This document shows, piece after piece, positions 31,762 to 38,122 of a stretch of DNA of 38,122 bases (positions within the stretch are counted from its first letter, which is position 1; every line of letters begins with the position of its first letter). The notes under the pieces were generated by a model that was not told where the DNA came from, did not search any database, and worked only from the letters and a program-made list of their open reading frames with translations. The stretch comes from Fen-1038 sp042408355. GTDB taxonomy: Bacteria; Chloroflexota; Anaerolineae; Anaerolineales; Villigracilaceae. The DNA is taken from contig JBHORD010000053.1 in the NCBI GenBank assembly GCA_042408355.1, forward strand, positions 1-38,122, read 5' to 3'. Made by a program: the position numbers and the translations under genes.

Positions 31762-32349
31762 CTACTTACAGCCAGTGAGAAACGGGAAGAAGGTGCACCA
31801 CAGATAATTCTGGTCAATATACCAAAGCGCTCCAACGCAGACACATATGAAGAGAATGACCGCCGCGCCAATACCAATTGGAAGCCAGTTTGTCCGTTTG
31901 GCAGGCGCCACCGAAGGCGTATAGTATTGCTGAGATGGAGCCGCAGGCACAGACGGCGCCGGTGCAGGCGCGGGCGCAGCTATCGTCGAGGGCGCGGCGC
32001 TGGGCGCGCTCTTGTGCGGAACCATCACGGTCGCTCCGGGATCAACAGATAAAGCCTCGAACATCAGGACAATCTGTTCGCCAAGCGAAACCACGTCGCC
32101 CGATTTCAATACAACCGGGCTTACCAGCCGCTGGCCGTTGACGAACGTGCCATTGGTAGATCCCAGATCTTCCAAAACATACTTGCCGCCTTGAAAGTTC
32201 AGGCGTGCATGTTTACGGGAAACCTCCGCATCGTTGATGGTGATATTACTGGTAGAGTCACGACCGATCAAAATCTGATCCCCCTCCAGTGAAAATGTAG
32301 CGCCCGGAGTGGGACCGGAGCGCATGACAAACTGAAACTGGGCAGTCAT
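31762..32349 (-). CDS. FHA-domain membrane protein
   Basis: The 195 residues hold an N-terminal FHA domain (about 5-100) with the phosphothreonine-binding residues of ILIGRDSTSNITINDAEVSR, KHARLNF and DLGSTNGTFVNGQ. An Ala/Pro linker (about 112-145) and one transmembrane helix near the C-terminus (LPIGIGAAVILFICVCVGAL) follow, with a short outer tail holding two Cys. It would recognise phosphorylated partners at the inner membrane face. No Ser/Thr kinase gene is in the window. GGAGGAG precedes the ATG, with a good promoter upstream. Confidence 0.92.
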   Translation of the reverse strand: MTAQFQFVMRSGPTPGATFSLEGDQILIGRDSTSNITINDAEVSRKHARLNFQGGKYVLEDLGSTNGTFVNGQRLVSPVVLKSGDVVSLGEQIVLMFEALSVDPGATVMVPHKSAPSAAPSTIAAPAPAPAPSVPAAPSQQYYTPSVAPAKRTNWLPIGIGAAVILFICVCVGALWYIDQNYLWCTFFPFLTGCK

Positions 32350-32391
32350 ACCTTCTCCTCCAAAAATTCACATGCCGACGATTTTTTATTT

Positions 32392-32420
32392 AGTGTACAG
32401 GCTAGGCGTGAAAAAGTCAA
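32392..32420 (-). promoter_or_regulatory. Sigma-70 promoter of the FHA gene
   Basis: On the minus strand TTGACT (32415-32420), 17 bases, TACACT (32392-32397), about 43 bases before the ATG. Confidence 0.65.
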
Positions 32421-32461
32421 TTGATTTTCAAACAGGAAGGCATCGCCCTTTCGTACTGTTT

Positions 32462-33229
32462 TCACTTTGCCAGTAGATTCGTCTCATACCCGAACACACT
32501 GCCAAATGCCGCCACGACCGCCTCCTTCACCGTTTGCATGCCGGGCGGCTGAGCCAGCAAATCGGCCAGACTGACTACCGGATAATTCGCAAGACCACAG
32601 GCGATAATGCCGTCCCAATAGGTCATGTCGGGATTGACATTCAGCGCAAAACCGTGATGAGAAATTCCATGCGCGTCTACCTTGACGCCGATGGCCGCGA
32701 TCTTGGCAGGCTTCTCGCGATCTTCAGGACGACAGCGCGGACAGCGCGAATAGACATCCGCCTGCACCCACACACCGGTCATGCCGGACATTTGGCCGGC
32801 GGCGATCCCGAAGCGCGTCAACGCGATGATGAGCGTTTTCTCCAACTTGCGGATATAGCCGACATAATCGGCATCGGGCAATCGGCCTTCACCGCCCTCT
32901 TTCTCTCCTTTCAAATTCTTTGAATTTGAAAGGAGGAGGGGGGCAAGCGGCAAAAGCGGATATCCAACCAATTGTCCCGGCCCGTGATAGGTTACATCGC
33001 CGCCGCGGTCCACCCAATGAACGGCAATCCCTTTCTGTTTGAGCAGTTCCTCGCCCCATAGAAGGTTCTCCGCATGGCCCTTCCGCCCGAATGTGTAAAC
33101 ATGCGGATGCTCCAGCAACAAAAGCGTCGGAGGCCGCGCCCCCGCCGCGATCTCCGACGCATATTCATCCTGCAATTTCCAGGCGCGTTCGTATTCGACT
33201 ACACCGAGGTCAATCACATCACATTTCAT
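32462..33229 (-). CDS. lipB: Octanoyltransferase LipB
   Basis: LipB moves octanoyl from acyl carrier protein to lipoyl domains, the first step of lipoate synthesis. The 255 residues contain LLLLEHPHVYTFGRKG, the signature DRGGDVTYHGPGQLVGYP (74-91), K176 in KIAAIGVKV, HGFALNVNPDM and C211 in IIACGL, the catalytic Lys/Cys pair. Two insertions are unusual: residues 98-118, encoded partly by a perfect 14-bp palindrome, and residues 160-175 with CPRC, encoded by tandem 9-mers. Length exceeds the usual 210-230 residues because of these. No lipA is adjacent. The start has no clear Shine-Dalgarno. Confidence 0.93.
   Translation of the reverse strand: MKCDVIDLGVVEYERAWKLQDEYASEIAAGARPPTLLLLEHPHVYTFGRKGHAENLLWGEELLKQKGIAVHWVDRGGDVTYHGPGQLVGYPLLPLAPLLLSNSKNLKGEKEGGEGRLPDADYVGYIRKLEKTLIIALTRFGIAAGQMSGMTGVWVQADVYSRCPRCRPEDREKPAKIAAIGVKVDAHGISHHGFALNVNPDMTYWDGIIACGLANYPVVSLADLLAQPPGMQTVKEAVVAAFGSVFGYETNLLAK
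32905..32935. repeat. Perfect 14-bp palindrome inside lipB
   Basis: Arms ctcctttcaaattc (32905-32918) and gaatttgaaaggag (32922-32935) have a three-base loop. It lies in-frame within lipB and encodes part of a non-conserved insertion (LSNSKNLKGE). Confidence 0.8.
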
Positions 33230-33234
33230 AACAA

Positions 33235-33290
33235 TAATTCGATGTTCGATATTTGATATTCGATCATTGAGGGAGGAATATCGAATTATG
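33235..33290. repeat. TTCGATATT-type AT-rich repeats
   Basis: Between the oxidase stop and lipB start the sequence repeats attcgatgttcgatatttga, tattcgatcatt and aatatcgaatta. It is a short-period degenerate direct/inverted repeat with no ORF. Confidence 0.55.
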
Positions 33291-34698
33291 CCTCAAACAC
33301 ACGGCGGTACAAATCCGATTCCAGCAATCCGTCCGGGTCACAGCGTTTCTTCAATTTCTTGAATTTCGCAATCGTTTCTTCGCCGAGAAAACGGACGGCC
33401 GTCTCCGGGCGGGTCTCGCTGTTCTTTGCAAAATAGAAACGTCCGCCCGCGTCGAGAACGATCTTGTCGAATTCCTGAAGCATGGCGCTCAATCTGGCGC
33501 GGTTGCCGTTCGTGATCTTGAAATCCAACGCCAGCGAAAAACCATCCACGGCATGAGTCAGCAAAAATTTATCGGGGCGATGGCGCTTCGTGACTCCAAG
33601 ATAGGAGGGCAGTCCGCGTTTGAGCGAAAGGTTCAACAATTCCGTCCACGCGGCTTCGGCGGTCTCCTTGGGCAGAAACGACTGGTATTGAATCATGCCG
33701 CCACGGCCATAGGATAATTCCCAGTTCGGAACATAATCGAGCAAAAAATGAAACGCCGCGTGCGATTGACGAAACGTGTGCGCGCGCAGAGACGCGGCGT
33801 ACTTTGCGAGATTAACGACCCGCCAGCCGGCGTTATTCACAAACGGCTTCATGAAAATATACAAAATGGATTTGGGAAAAACGCCGAAGATGCGCGATGG
33901 CAAAATTTGATTTTCCAGTTTCATCGTTTCGTGAGGATGCGGGTCTTCATTGCCGTGCAAATAATTGGCGGCGTGGATTTGTCCGCGGCCCAGACTCTTT
34001 CCGCCGTTCATCGTATCCATCCAGCCGACGGTGTAATCGAAGACAGGCGCCTTCTCAAGCAGATAGGAAAGATGTTCGTGAAGATTATGCACGGGCCACG
34101 CATGAACCTCCAACAGCCCCGATTCGATTTTCTTCATTTGCATCGTGATGGAGGTAAAGATGCCGAGCATTCCGAGTCCGCTGATCATGGCATAAAACAA
34201 ATCGGCGTTTTTATTTGGCGAGCAGGTCACTTCAGCGCCGGTTGGCAAAATCGCCGTGAATTCGATCACGTGTTCGCCAATGGGACCCATTCTGAAATTA
34301 TTTTTTCCATGGATGTTCGCGCTGAGGCATCCGCCCAGGGTTGTGAACATCGTGCCGGAGACGACCGGCGGCCACCAGCCTTCGGGTTCGACGCGTTGCC
34401 AAAGTCGTTCGAGCGTGACGCCCGGCTCAGCGGTCACGCGGCCCGCTGTCGGGTCCCAATTCAGGATGCGGTTCATCCCCGAAAAATCAAGCACGATCCC
34501 GCCGCCGTTCAATGAGGCATCGTTGTAACTGCGTCCGGCGCCGCGTGCGGTGACAGTCAAGCCGTTCTTTCTGGCAAGCTCAAACGCCTCGCGAATTTCC
34601 TCAACGCATTTCGGCTTGAAGACATACGACGGCGCAGTGAGGGAATGTCCAAAATTTTGAAGAGGGAAAAAGTTTCGTTCGAATGTTAGAGTTGACAT
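33286..34698 (-). CDS. FAD-binding oxidoreductase, DprE1-like
   Basis: The 470-residue flavoprotein of the VAO/GULO fold has the FAD-binding RGAGRSYNDASLNGGGIVLD (about 53-72), SGTMFTTLGGCLSANIHGKN (about 113-132), RMGPIGEHVIEFTAI and GLGMLGIFTSITMQMK. The IHGKN segment, the C-terminal YGRGGMIQYQSFLP and the SDR encoded next door match the DprE1/DprE2 pair that epimerises decaprenyl-phosphoryl-ribose to arabinose in actinobacteria. Here the substrate is unknown but a polyprenyl-phosphate sugar is a reasonable guess. It starts 30 bases after the SDR gene, same strand, and is probably co-transcribed. Confidence 0.85.
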   Translation of the reverse strand: MSTLTFERNFFPLQNFGHSLTAPSYVFKPKCVEEIREAFELARKNGLTVTARGAGRSYNDASLNGGGIVLDFSGMNRILNWDPTAGRVTAEPGVTLERLWQRVEPEGWWPPVVSGTMFTTLGGCLSANIHGKNNFRMGPIGEHVIEFTAILPTGAEVTCSPNKNADLFYAMISGLGMLGIFTSITMQMKKIESGLLEVHAWPVHNLHEHLSYLLEKAPVFDYTVGWMDTMNGGKSLGRGQIHAANYLHGNEDPHPHETMKLENQILPSRIFGVFPKSILYIFMKPFVNNAGWRVVNLAKYAASLRAHTFRQSHAAFHFLLDYVPNWELSYGRGGMIQYQSFLPKETAEAAWTELLNLSLKRGLPSYLGVTKRHRPDKFLLTHAVDGFSLALDFKITNGNRARLSAMLQEFDKIVLDAGGRFYFAKNSETRPETAVRFLGEETIAKFKKLKKRCDPDGLLESDLYRRVFEA

Positions 34699-34728
34699 AT
34701 TGACACGCTTTGATGTGAGATGGAATGG

Positions 34729-35523
34729 CTAGATATTGATCCGCCTGAAAATAAAGGAGGGAATGTTCCGGATGACAAGCATAATCCAATACCAAATGCC
34801 CGGTATATAGGCCTGCTGTTTATGGCGCCGAATGGCGTTCCAGATTCCATCCGCGGCTTCCTCCGGCGAAACGGCGAACATGGGACGCGGGGCATTCGGC
34901 AGGTTGAGCATTTCGGTTTTGACCATGCCCGGTTTGATCGTAATGACATTTACGCCATGCCGCGTAAGCCGATTGCGCAAGGATTCAAGATAGGAGGTCA
35001 GTCCGGCTTTGGAGGCGTTATAACCGGGGTTGCCCACGCGGCCCCGGTCGCCTGCAACGGACGACACTCCGACAATTTGCCCGCCCTTCCTGCTTAAAAA
35101 CAATGGCGCGACCCGATTCATCCACGCCATCGCGCCAAGCAAATTGACTTCGACCATTTTCAAGTCTTCGTCGAAATTGTATTCGTCAATTGCGGGAAAA
35201 TAAATGACGCCCGCTACATAAACGAAGAGGTCGAGCCCGCCCAGGTCCGCGATGATGCGGCGTAAAGCGCCGGGGACGGAATCATAATCGGTTACATCGC
35301 CAACATAAAAGCAGGCGCGCGTTTCGTCATGGTCTTTGTTGACCTCATTGCACAACTGCTCCAAAGCCTGCCGGTTTCGGTCCACCAGCGCAAGTGTATA
35401 ACCGGCGCGCGCGAGCCGGCGGCTTAGCGCGCCGCCAATGCCGCCCGATGCGCCAACGACGATGGCGCGCAGTTTCGGATGCAGAGGCGAGGCTGGAGAA
35501 AAGGATGATTTTCGGGACGACAC
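34729..35523 (-). CDS. Short-chain dehydrogenase/reductase, DprE2-like
   Basis: The 264-residue SDR has the NAD(P)-binding GASGGIGG (24-31), VYVAGV, catalytic Ser in VGVSSVAGDRG (154-155), and Y168/K172 in GYNASKAGL. The C-terminus ends in a hydrophobic basic stretch (IWYWIMLVIRNIPSFIFRR) suggesting membrane association, as in DprE2-like reductases acting on lipid-linked sugars. The start is GTG at 35523 with GGGAG seven bases upstream. It is followed by the FAD oxidase, a pairing that supports a two-step oxidation-reduction (epimerisation). It is divergent from the GGDEF gene. Confidence 0.88.
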   Translation of the reverse strand: MSSRKSSFSPASPLHPKLRAIVVGASGGIGGALSRRLARAGYTLALVDRNRQALEQLCNEVNKDHDETRACFYVGDVTDYDSVPGALRRIIADLGGLDLFVYVAGVIYFPAIDEYNFDEDLKMVEVNLLGAMAWMNRVAPLFLSRKGGQIVGVSSVAGDRGRVGNPGYNASKAGLTSYLESLRNRLTRHGVNVITIKPGMVKTEMLNLPNAPRPMFAVSPEEAADGIWNAIRRHKQQAYIPGIWYWIMLVIRNIPSFIFRRINI

Positions 35524-35574
35524 GATAAAACTCCCTTAAAGATTTATGAGCATTCTAACACAGTCCTTTTCCGG

Positions 35575-35580
35575 TATAAT
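35575..35580 (+). promoter_or_regulatory. Possible -10 box of the GGDEF gene
   Basis: TATAAT lies 76 bases before the ATG at 35657. No good -35 is seen. It would give a long leader. No Shine-Dalgarno is recognised at the start codon. Confidence 0.3.
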
Positions 35581-35656
35581 TAGGTTGGTGCGAAATCCTT
35601 GAACTGGGTACTTTCATCTTAATGTCCGCCGTGTAAATTGTCACTTCTCTCCCCAG

Positions 35657-36916
35657 ATGGATACGATTGATCTGCGACTTGAAATTTTAGATCAGGCGCG
35701 CCGGTCTCTGAGGCAACACTCCCATCTTTCTCCCGCTGAAACCCAGGAAGTCCTCAAACTGATTAATGTCCTGATCGAATCCTCGCAGCGAGCTCCCGAT
35801 TCCGGAGGCGCGGCCGCAGACGTACGCCAGTCAATTCCCGAACTGATCCAAAGTCAAACACTCCGAATCGCGCATGAACAGCAAGCCGATGAACTGGATG
35901 CGTTGAAGAAGCTCAGTTTGAATTTGACTTCGAGCCTCGACCTTCATACCGTTCTCGAGGCGGTTGCCAAGGAAGCCATGAATCTGGTGAGCAGTACCCG
36001 CGCAGTTCACATCTTTCTCTATACCAATGGAAAACTCGAATTCGGCGCCTCGCTGGATCGGGATGGAAGCCGGAATATTCCAATCAGCGTTCCCCGCATA
36101 GACGGCTTGACATATGCGGTGGCGCGAAGCGGGGAAGAGATCATTGTCGAAGACATAAAAAATCATCCGCTTTATGCAAGCGCGCCCCGGGATTGGGCAG
36201 GTTCCATTGTGGGCATCCCGTTGAAAACCAACGGCAAGGTAGTAGGCGTTATGAATCTCTCGCGCGTGACGCCCGGCGGTTTCACGCCGTTGGAAATGCG
36301 ACTGCTGGGATTGCTGGCAGATCAGGCCGCCGTGGCCATCTCGAATGCAAGCCTGCATCAGTTGATCAGCAAGCAGGCATACAGCGATACCGTGACCAAT
36401 CTTCCCAATCGGCGCGCGCTGGACGAAAGGCTGGAGCATGAAGTTTTTCAGGCGCGGCGCACAGGATATTCTTTCGCTGTGGTAATGATGGATCTGGATG
36501 GATTTAAAAATGTGAACGACACATACGGGCACACGGTGGGCGATCAAGTTCTGAGGGCGGCATTCAATTACATTGCAACGAGTCTGCGTTCGAGCGATTT
36601 TCTGGCGCGCTATGGCGGCGACGAGTTGACGCTGATTCTGACTCAAATTGATCTGTCTTCGGTGCGTGTGGTGATGGAAAAGATTCTCGAATCGCTCAGA
36701 AAATTTCATTTCGAAGCCCCAAACGGGGATACGATCCGCATCGGGCTTTCGAGCGGAATCGCCATCTATCCCATTCACGCAATCACCGCCTCCGATTTGT
36801 TGCGTGCGGCAGATGAAGCATTGTACCGGGCGAAAAAACACCAACGCGGCTCGTTTATGATCGCGCGCGGCTTTACCGGGGAATTGAATCAAGGCATCAA
36901 ATATGACGAGCCATAA
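35657..36916 (+). CDS. GAF-GGDEF diguanylate cyclase
   Basis: The 419-residue soluble protein has an N-terminal helical region, a GAF sensor domain (about 88-235: LDLHTVLEAVAKEAMNLVSS, IVGIPLKTNGKVVGVMNLSR, LLADQAAVAISNA) and a GGDEF domain (about 240-405). The active-site loop reads YGGDEL (319-324) and a product-inhibition I-site RSSD (311-314) lies five residues before it, so it should make c-di-GMP under feedback control. Metal-binding MMDLDGFKNVNDTYGH is intact. There is no EAL domain. No partner is visible nearby. Confidence 0.94.
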   Translation: MDTIDLRLEILDQARRSLRQHSHLSPAETQEVLKLINVLIESSQRAPDSGGAAADVRQSIPELIQSQTLRIAHEQQADELDALKKLSLNLTSSLDLHTVLEAVAKEAMNLVSSTRAVHIFLYTNGKLEFGASLDRDGSRNIPISVPRIDGLTYAVARSGEEIIVEDIKNHPLYASAPRDWAGSIVGIPLKTNGKVVGVMNLSRVTPGGFTPLEMRLLGLLADQAAVAISNASLHQLISKQAYSDTVTNLPNRRALDERLEHEVFQARRTGYSFAVVMMDLDGFKNVNDTYGHTVGDQVLRAAFNYIATSLRSSDFLARYGGDELTLILTQIDLSSVRVVMEKILESLRKFHFEAPNGDTIRIGLSSGIAIYPIHAITASDLLRAADEALYRAKKHQRGSFMIARGFTGELNQGIKYDEP

Positions 36917-36939
36917 TCGCCGCATTGGTCTCCAAGGGT

Positions 36940-36945
36940 TATAAT
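36940..36945 (+). promoter_or_regulatory. -10 box of the lipid-kinase gene
   Basis: A perfect TATAAT lies 88 bases before the ATG at 37034. It gives a leader of about 80 bases with a small cttcat-N4-atgaag hairpin. The -35 is weak. Confidence 0.35.
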
Positions 36946-37033
36946 CGCCGTCGGCATGACGCCCCTCGGAGGATGTCCCGGTTCGGCTTCATCTGAATGA
37001 AGGGGGCAGATTAAATGCATGAGGAGAAGCCCA

Positions 37034-37954
37034 ATGACACGCAAAGTCAAAGTCATTTTGAATCCAATGGCCGACATGGGCAACGCATGGAAAGTGGCCA
37101 ACGATCTGCGTTCGATCGTCAACGAATACGGCAACGCCGATTGGAGCGGCACGGTCTATCCGACGCATGCGACCGAACTGGCAAAACAGGCCGGCGAACA
37201 GGGTTATGACAGGATCGTGGCAATGGGCGGCGATGGAACCGTTCATGAAATCATCAACGGAATCATGCAGTTGCCCGAAGATAGAAGACCCGCTCTTGGA
37301 GTGGTGCCGGTCGGCTCGGGCAACGACTTTGCACACGCCATCGGCATTCCAAAGGAATCGGACCGCGCCCTCGTTCACGCCCTCAACGGCGAAGCGGCTC
37401 CGATTGACCTCGGCCTGATGATTGACGAACACGGCCACAAGGAATATTTCGACAACACACTGGGCATCGGCTTCGACGCAGTCGTCACCATCCGCTCGCA
37501 CAAACTTCCCGTCGTGCGCGGATTCCTCATGTACTTCATGGCGGTCATCCAAACCATCATGCTCAATCACGACCCGGCGCTCGTGCAGTTTGAAACCGAA
37601 AAGGAAAAGTGGCAGGAGCGCGTGCTGATGACCACGCTGTGCAACGGCGGGCGCGAAGGCGGCGGCTTCATCCTCTCTCCCGATTCAAAAATGAACGACG
37701 GCCTCATGGAATACGTGATGGTGCGGAAAGTTTCGCGCCCCATGATGTTCCGCCTTATCCCCGAATTTATGAAAGGCACGCACCCGCGCTTCACAAAACA
37801 AATCCGCATGGGCGCCTGCAGAAAACTCGCCATGAATTCAGACCGTCCGCTTTACATTCATGCCGATGGAGAAATCCTTACCAGCTTCGGCAGTAACCTT
37901 CGCAAGTTGGATTTTGAAATCCTGCCGGACGCGCTGAAAGTGGTTAAAGGTTGA
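37034..37954 (+). CDS. Diacylglycerol/lipid kinase family protein
   Basis: The 306 residues have the DAGK catalytic fold: MTRKVKVILNPMADMGNAWK, ATP-binding MGGDGTVHEIINGIM with GGDGT at 65-69, and VVPVGSGNDFAHAIGIP. C-terminal ACRKLAMNSDRPLYIHADGE is the second beta-domain with the conserved DGE. Relatives phosphorylate diacylglycerol, undecaprenol or sphingoid bases. The substrate is not readable here. GAGGAG lies seven bases before ATG 37034, which I prefer over the in-frame ATG at 37019. Confidence 0.92.
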   Translation: MTRKVKVILNPMADMGNAWKVANDLRSIVNEYGNADWSGTVYPTHATELAKQAGEQGYDRIVAMGGDGTVHEIINGIMQLPEDRRPALGVVPVGSGNDFAHAIGIPKESDRALVHALNGEAAPIDLGLMIDEHGHKEYFDNTLGIGFDAVVTIRSHKLPVVRGFLMYFMAVIQTIMLNHDPALVQFETEKEKWQERVLMTTLCNGGREGGGFILSPDSKMNDGLMEYVMVRKVSRPMMFRLIPEFMKGTHPRFTKQIRMGACRKLAMNSDRPLYIHADGEILTSFGSNLRKLDFEILPDALKVVKG

Positions 37955-37981
37955 AAAGTTGCAGGTTGAAAGTTGCAGGTT
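37948..37981. repeat. GTTGAAAGTTGCAG tandem repeat
   Basis: Directly overlapping the kinase gene end is ggttgaaaagttgcaggttg followed by aaagttgcaggtt, two near-identical 14-15-base units. The same unit type occurs inside mutL (16641-16829). Confidence 0.6.
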
Positions 37982-38076
37982 AACTAGCGACCTGACAGTT
38001 TGATGAAAAGGTATTGATCGGCAAAAGAAATCGGGTAAAGTTGTTTTACCACAAACGATTTCACCCGGAGGTTCCA

Positions 38077-38122
38077 ATGCCGATCAACGAGACCTATCGT
38101 ACTTGGATTCAGCGAATTTGTG
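38077..38122 (+). CDS. Start of an ORF cut by the window edge, possibly an IS transposase
   Basis: An ATG with CGGAGG five bases upstream opens MPINETYRTWIQRIC and runs off the window. The N-terminus reminds me of IS4-type transposases of Chloroflexota, but 15 residues cannot prove this. The preceding 90 bases after ctag (about 37983) have a change in composition, compatible with an IS left end. Confidence 0.4.
   Translation, partial: MPINETYRTWIQRIC

Noticed and set aside
33235..33290. CRISPR-like array
   Set aside because: Repeats are short, degenerate and without regular spacers; no cas genes.
35831..36925. 364-codon open frame antisense to the GGDEF gene
   Set aside because: The opposite strand has complete GAF and GGDEF motifs; the antisense frame has none.

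Overview
The window reads as a chromosome segment from a member of the Chloroflexota, most likely class Anaerolineae. This is inferred from style, not from a marker gene. Exported proteins repeatedly carry Thr/Pro-rich linkers (TPTATPTPE-like). The yebC-ruvC-ruvA order is present. The intergenic space holds decayed dispersed repeats of a kind I associate with this group. GC content is moderate, and most genes are housekeeping or sensory. I see no prophage, CRISPR array or resistance island.

Left part (1-11.1 kb, almost all on the minus strand). A hydrolase/transport block comes first: an MFS transporter, a MESH1-like (p)ppGpp-hydrolase-type HD protein and a DegV lipid-binding protein. It leads into yebC, ruvC and ruvA (ruvA is cut by the window edge; ruvB is not in view). 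Next are an SbcD-type nuclease followed by a 50-residue membrane protein, an exported C39-type cysteine peptidase with TPR-like repeats, dnaK, and a lectin-fold lipoprotein.

Middle (11.1-24.8 kb). tmRNA (ssrA) is transcribed divergently from a tightly overlapped three-gene signalling operon: a receiver domain fused to a degenerate MinD/CpaE-like ATPase, a sirtuin and a soluble GAF histidine kinase. Then come a HEPN/MNT toxin-antitoxin-like pair, an endonuclease-type mutL whose linker is filled with repeat-derived sequence, LysM and SH3 lipoproteins, tRNA-Asn with a perfect sigma-70 promoter, a secreted PHI-1/EXORDIUM-family protein, a cytochrome P450, and an ECF sigma factor with a probable membrane partner. 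Between P450 and the sigma partner lie 573 bp without a conventional gene. This stretch holds a 24-codon ORF with a perfect Shine-Dalgarno and an unstarted cysteine-rich frame, and is the most open part of the window.

Right part (24.9-38.1 kb). clpC is followed by a GNAT acetyltransferase, a four-helix PF04020 membrane protein, a P1-family (NylC/DmpA-like) self-cleaving hydrolase, a 60-residue conserved-looking protein, an AI-2E-type permease, an FHA membrane protein and lipB. A DprE1/DprE2-like oxidase-reductase pair, a GAF-GGDEF diguanylate cyclase and a lipid/diacylglycerol-kinase-family protein follow. The last bases hold the start of another ORF, perhaps an insertion-sequence transposase.

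Two regulatory themes run through the window. (1) Several genes (ruvA, sbcD, the C39 peptidase, the MNT gene, mutL, the LysM lipoprotein, the GNAT gene) have a TATAAT-like box 5-7 bases before the start codon and no Shine-Dalgarno, as expected for leaderless mRNAs. Their neighbours have ordinary AGGAG sites. (2) Strong hairpin terminators separate most transcription units, and in two places the terminator U-tract runs directly into the -10 box of the next gene. I did not find a clearly new multi-gene system. The best candidates for novelty are the leaderless-promoter pattern, the receiver/CpaE-Sir2-kinase operon, the small ORFs beside P450, and repeat invasion of mutL and lipB coding sequence.
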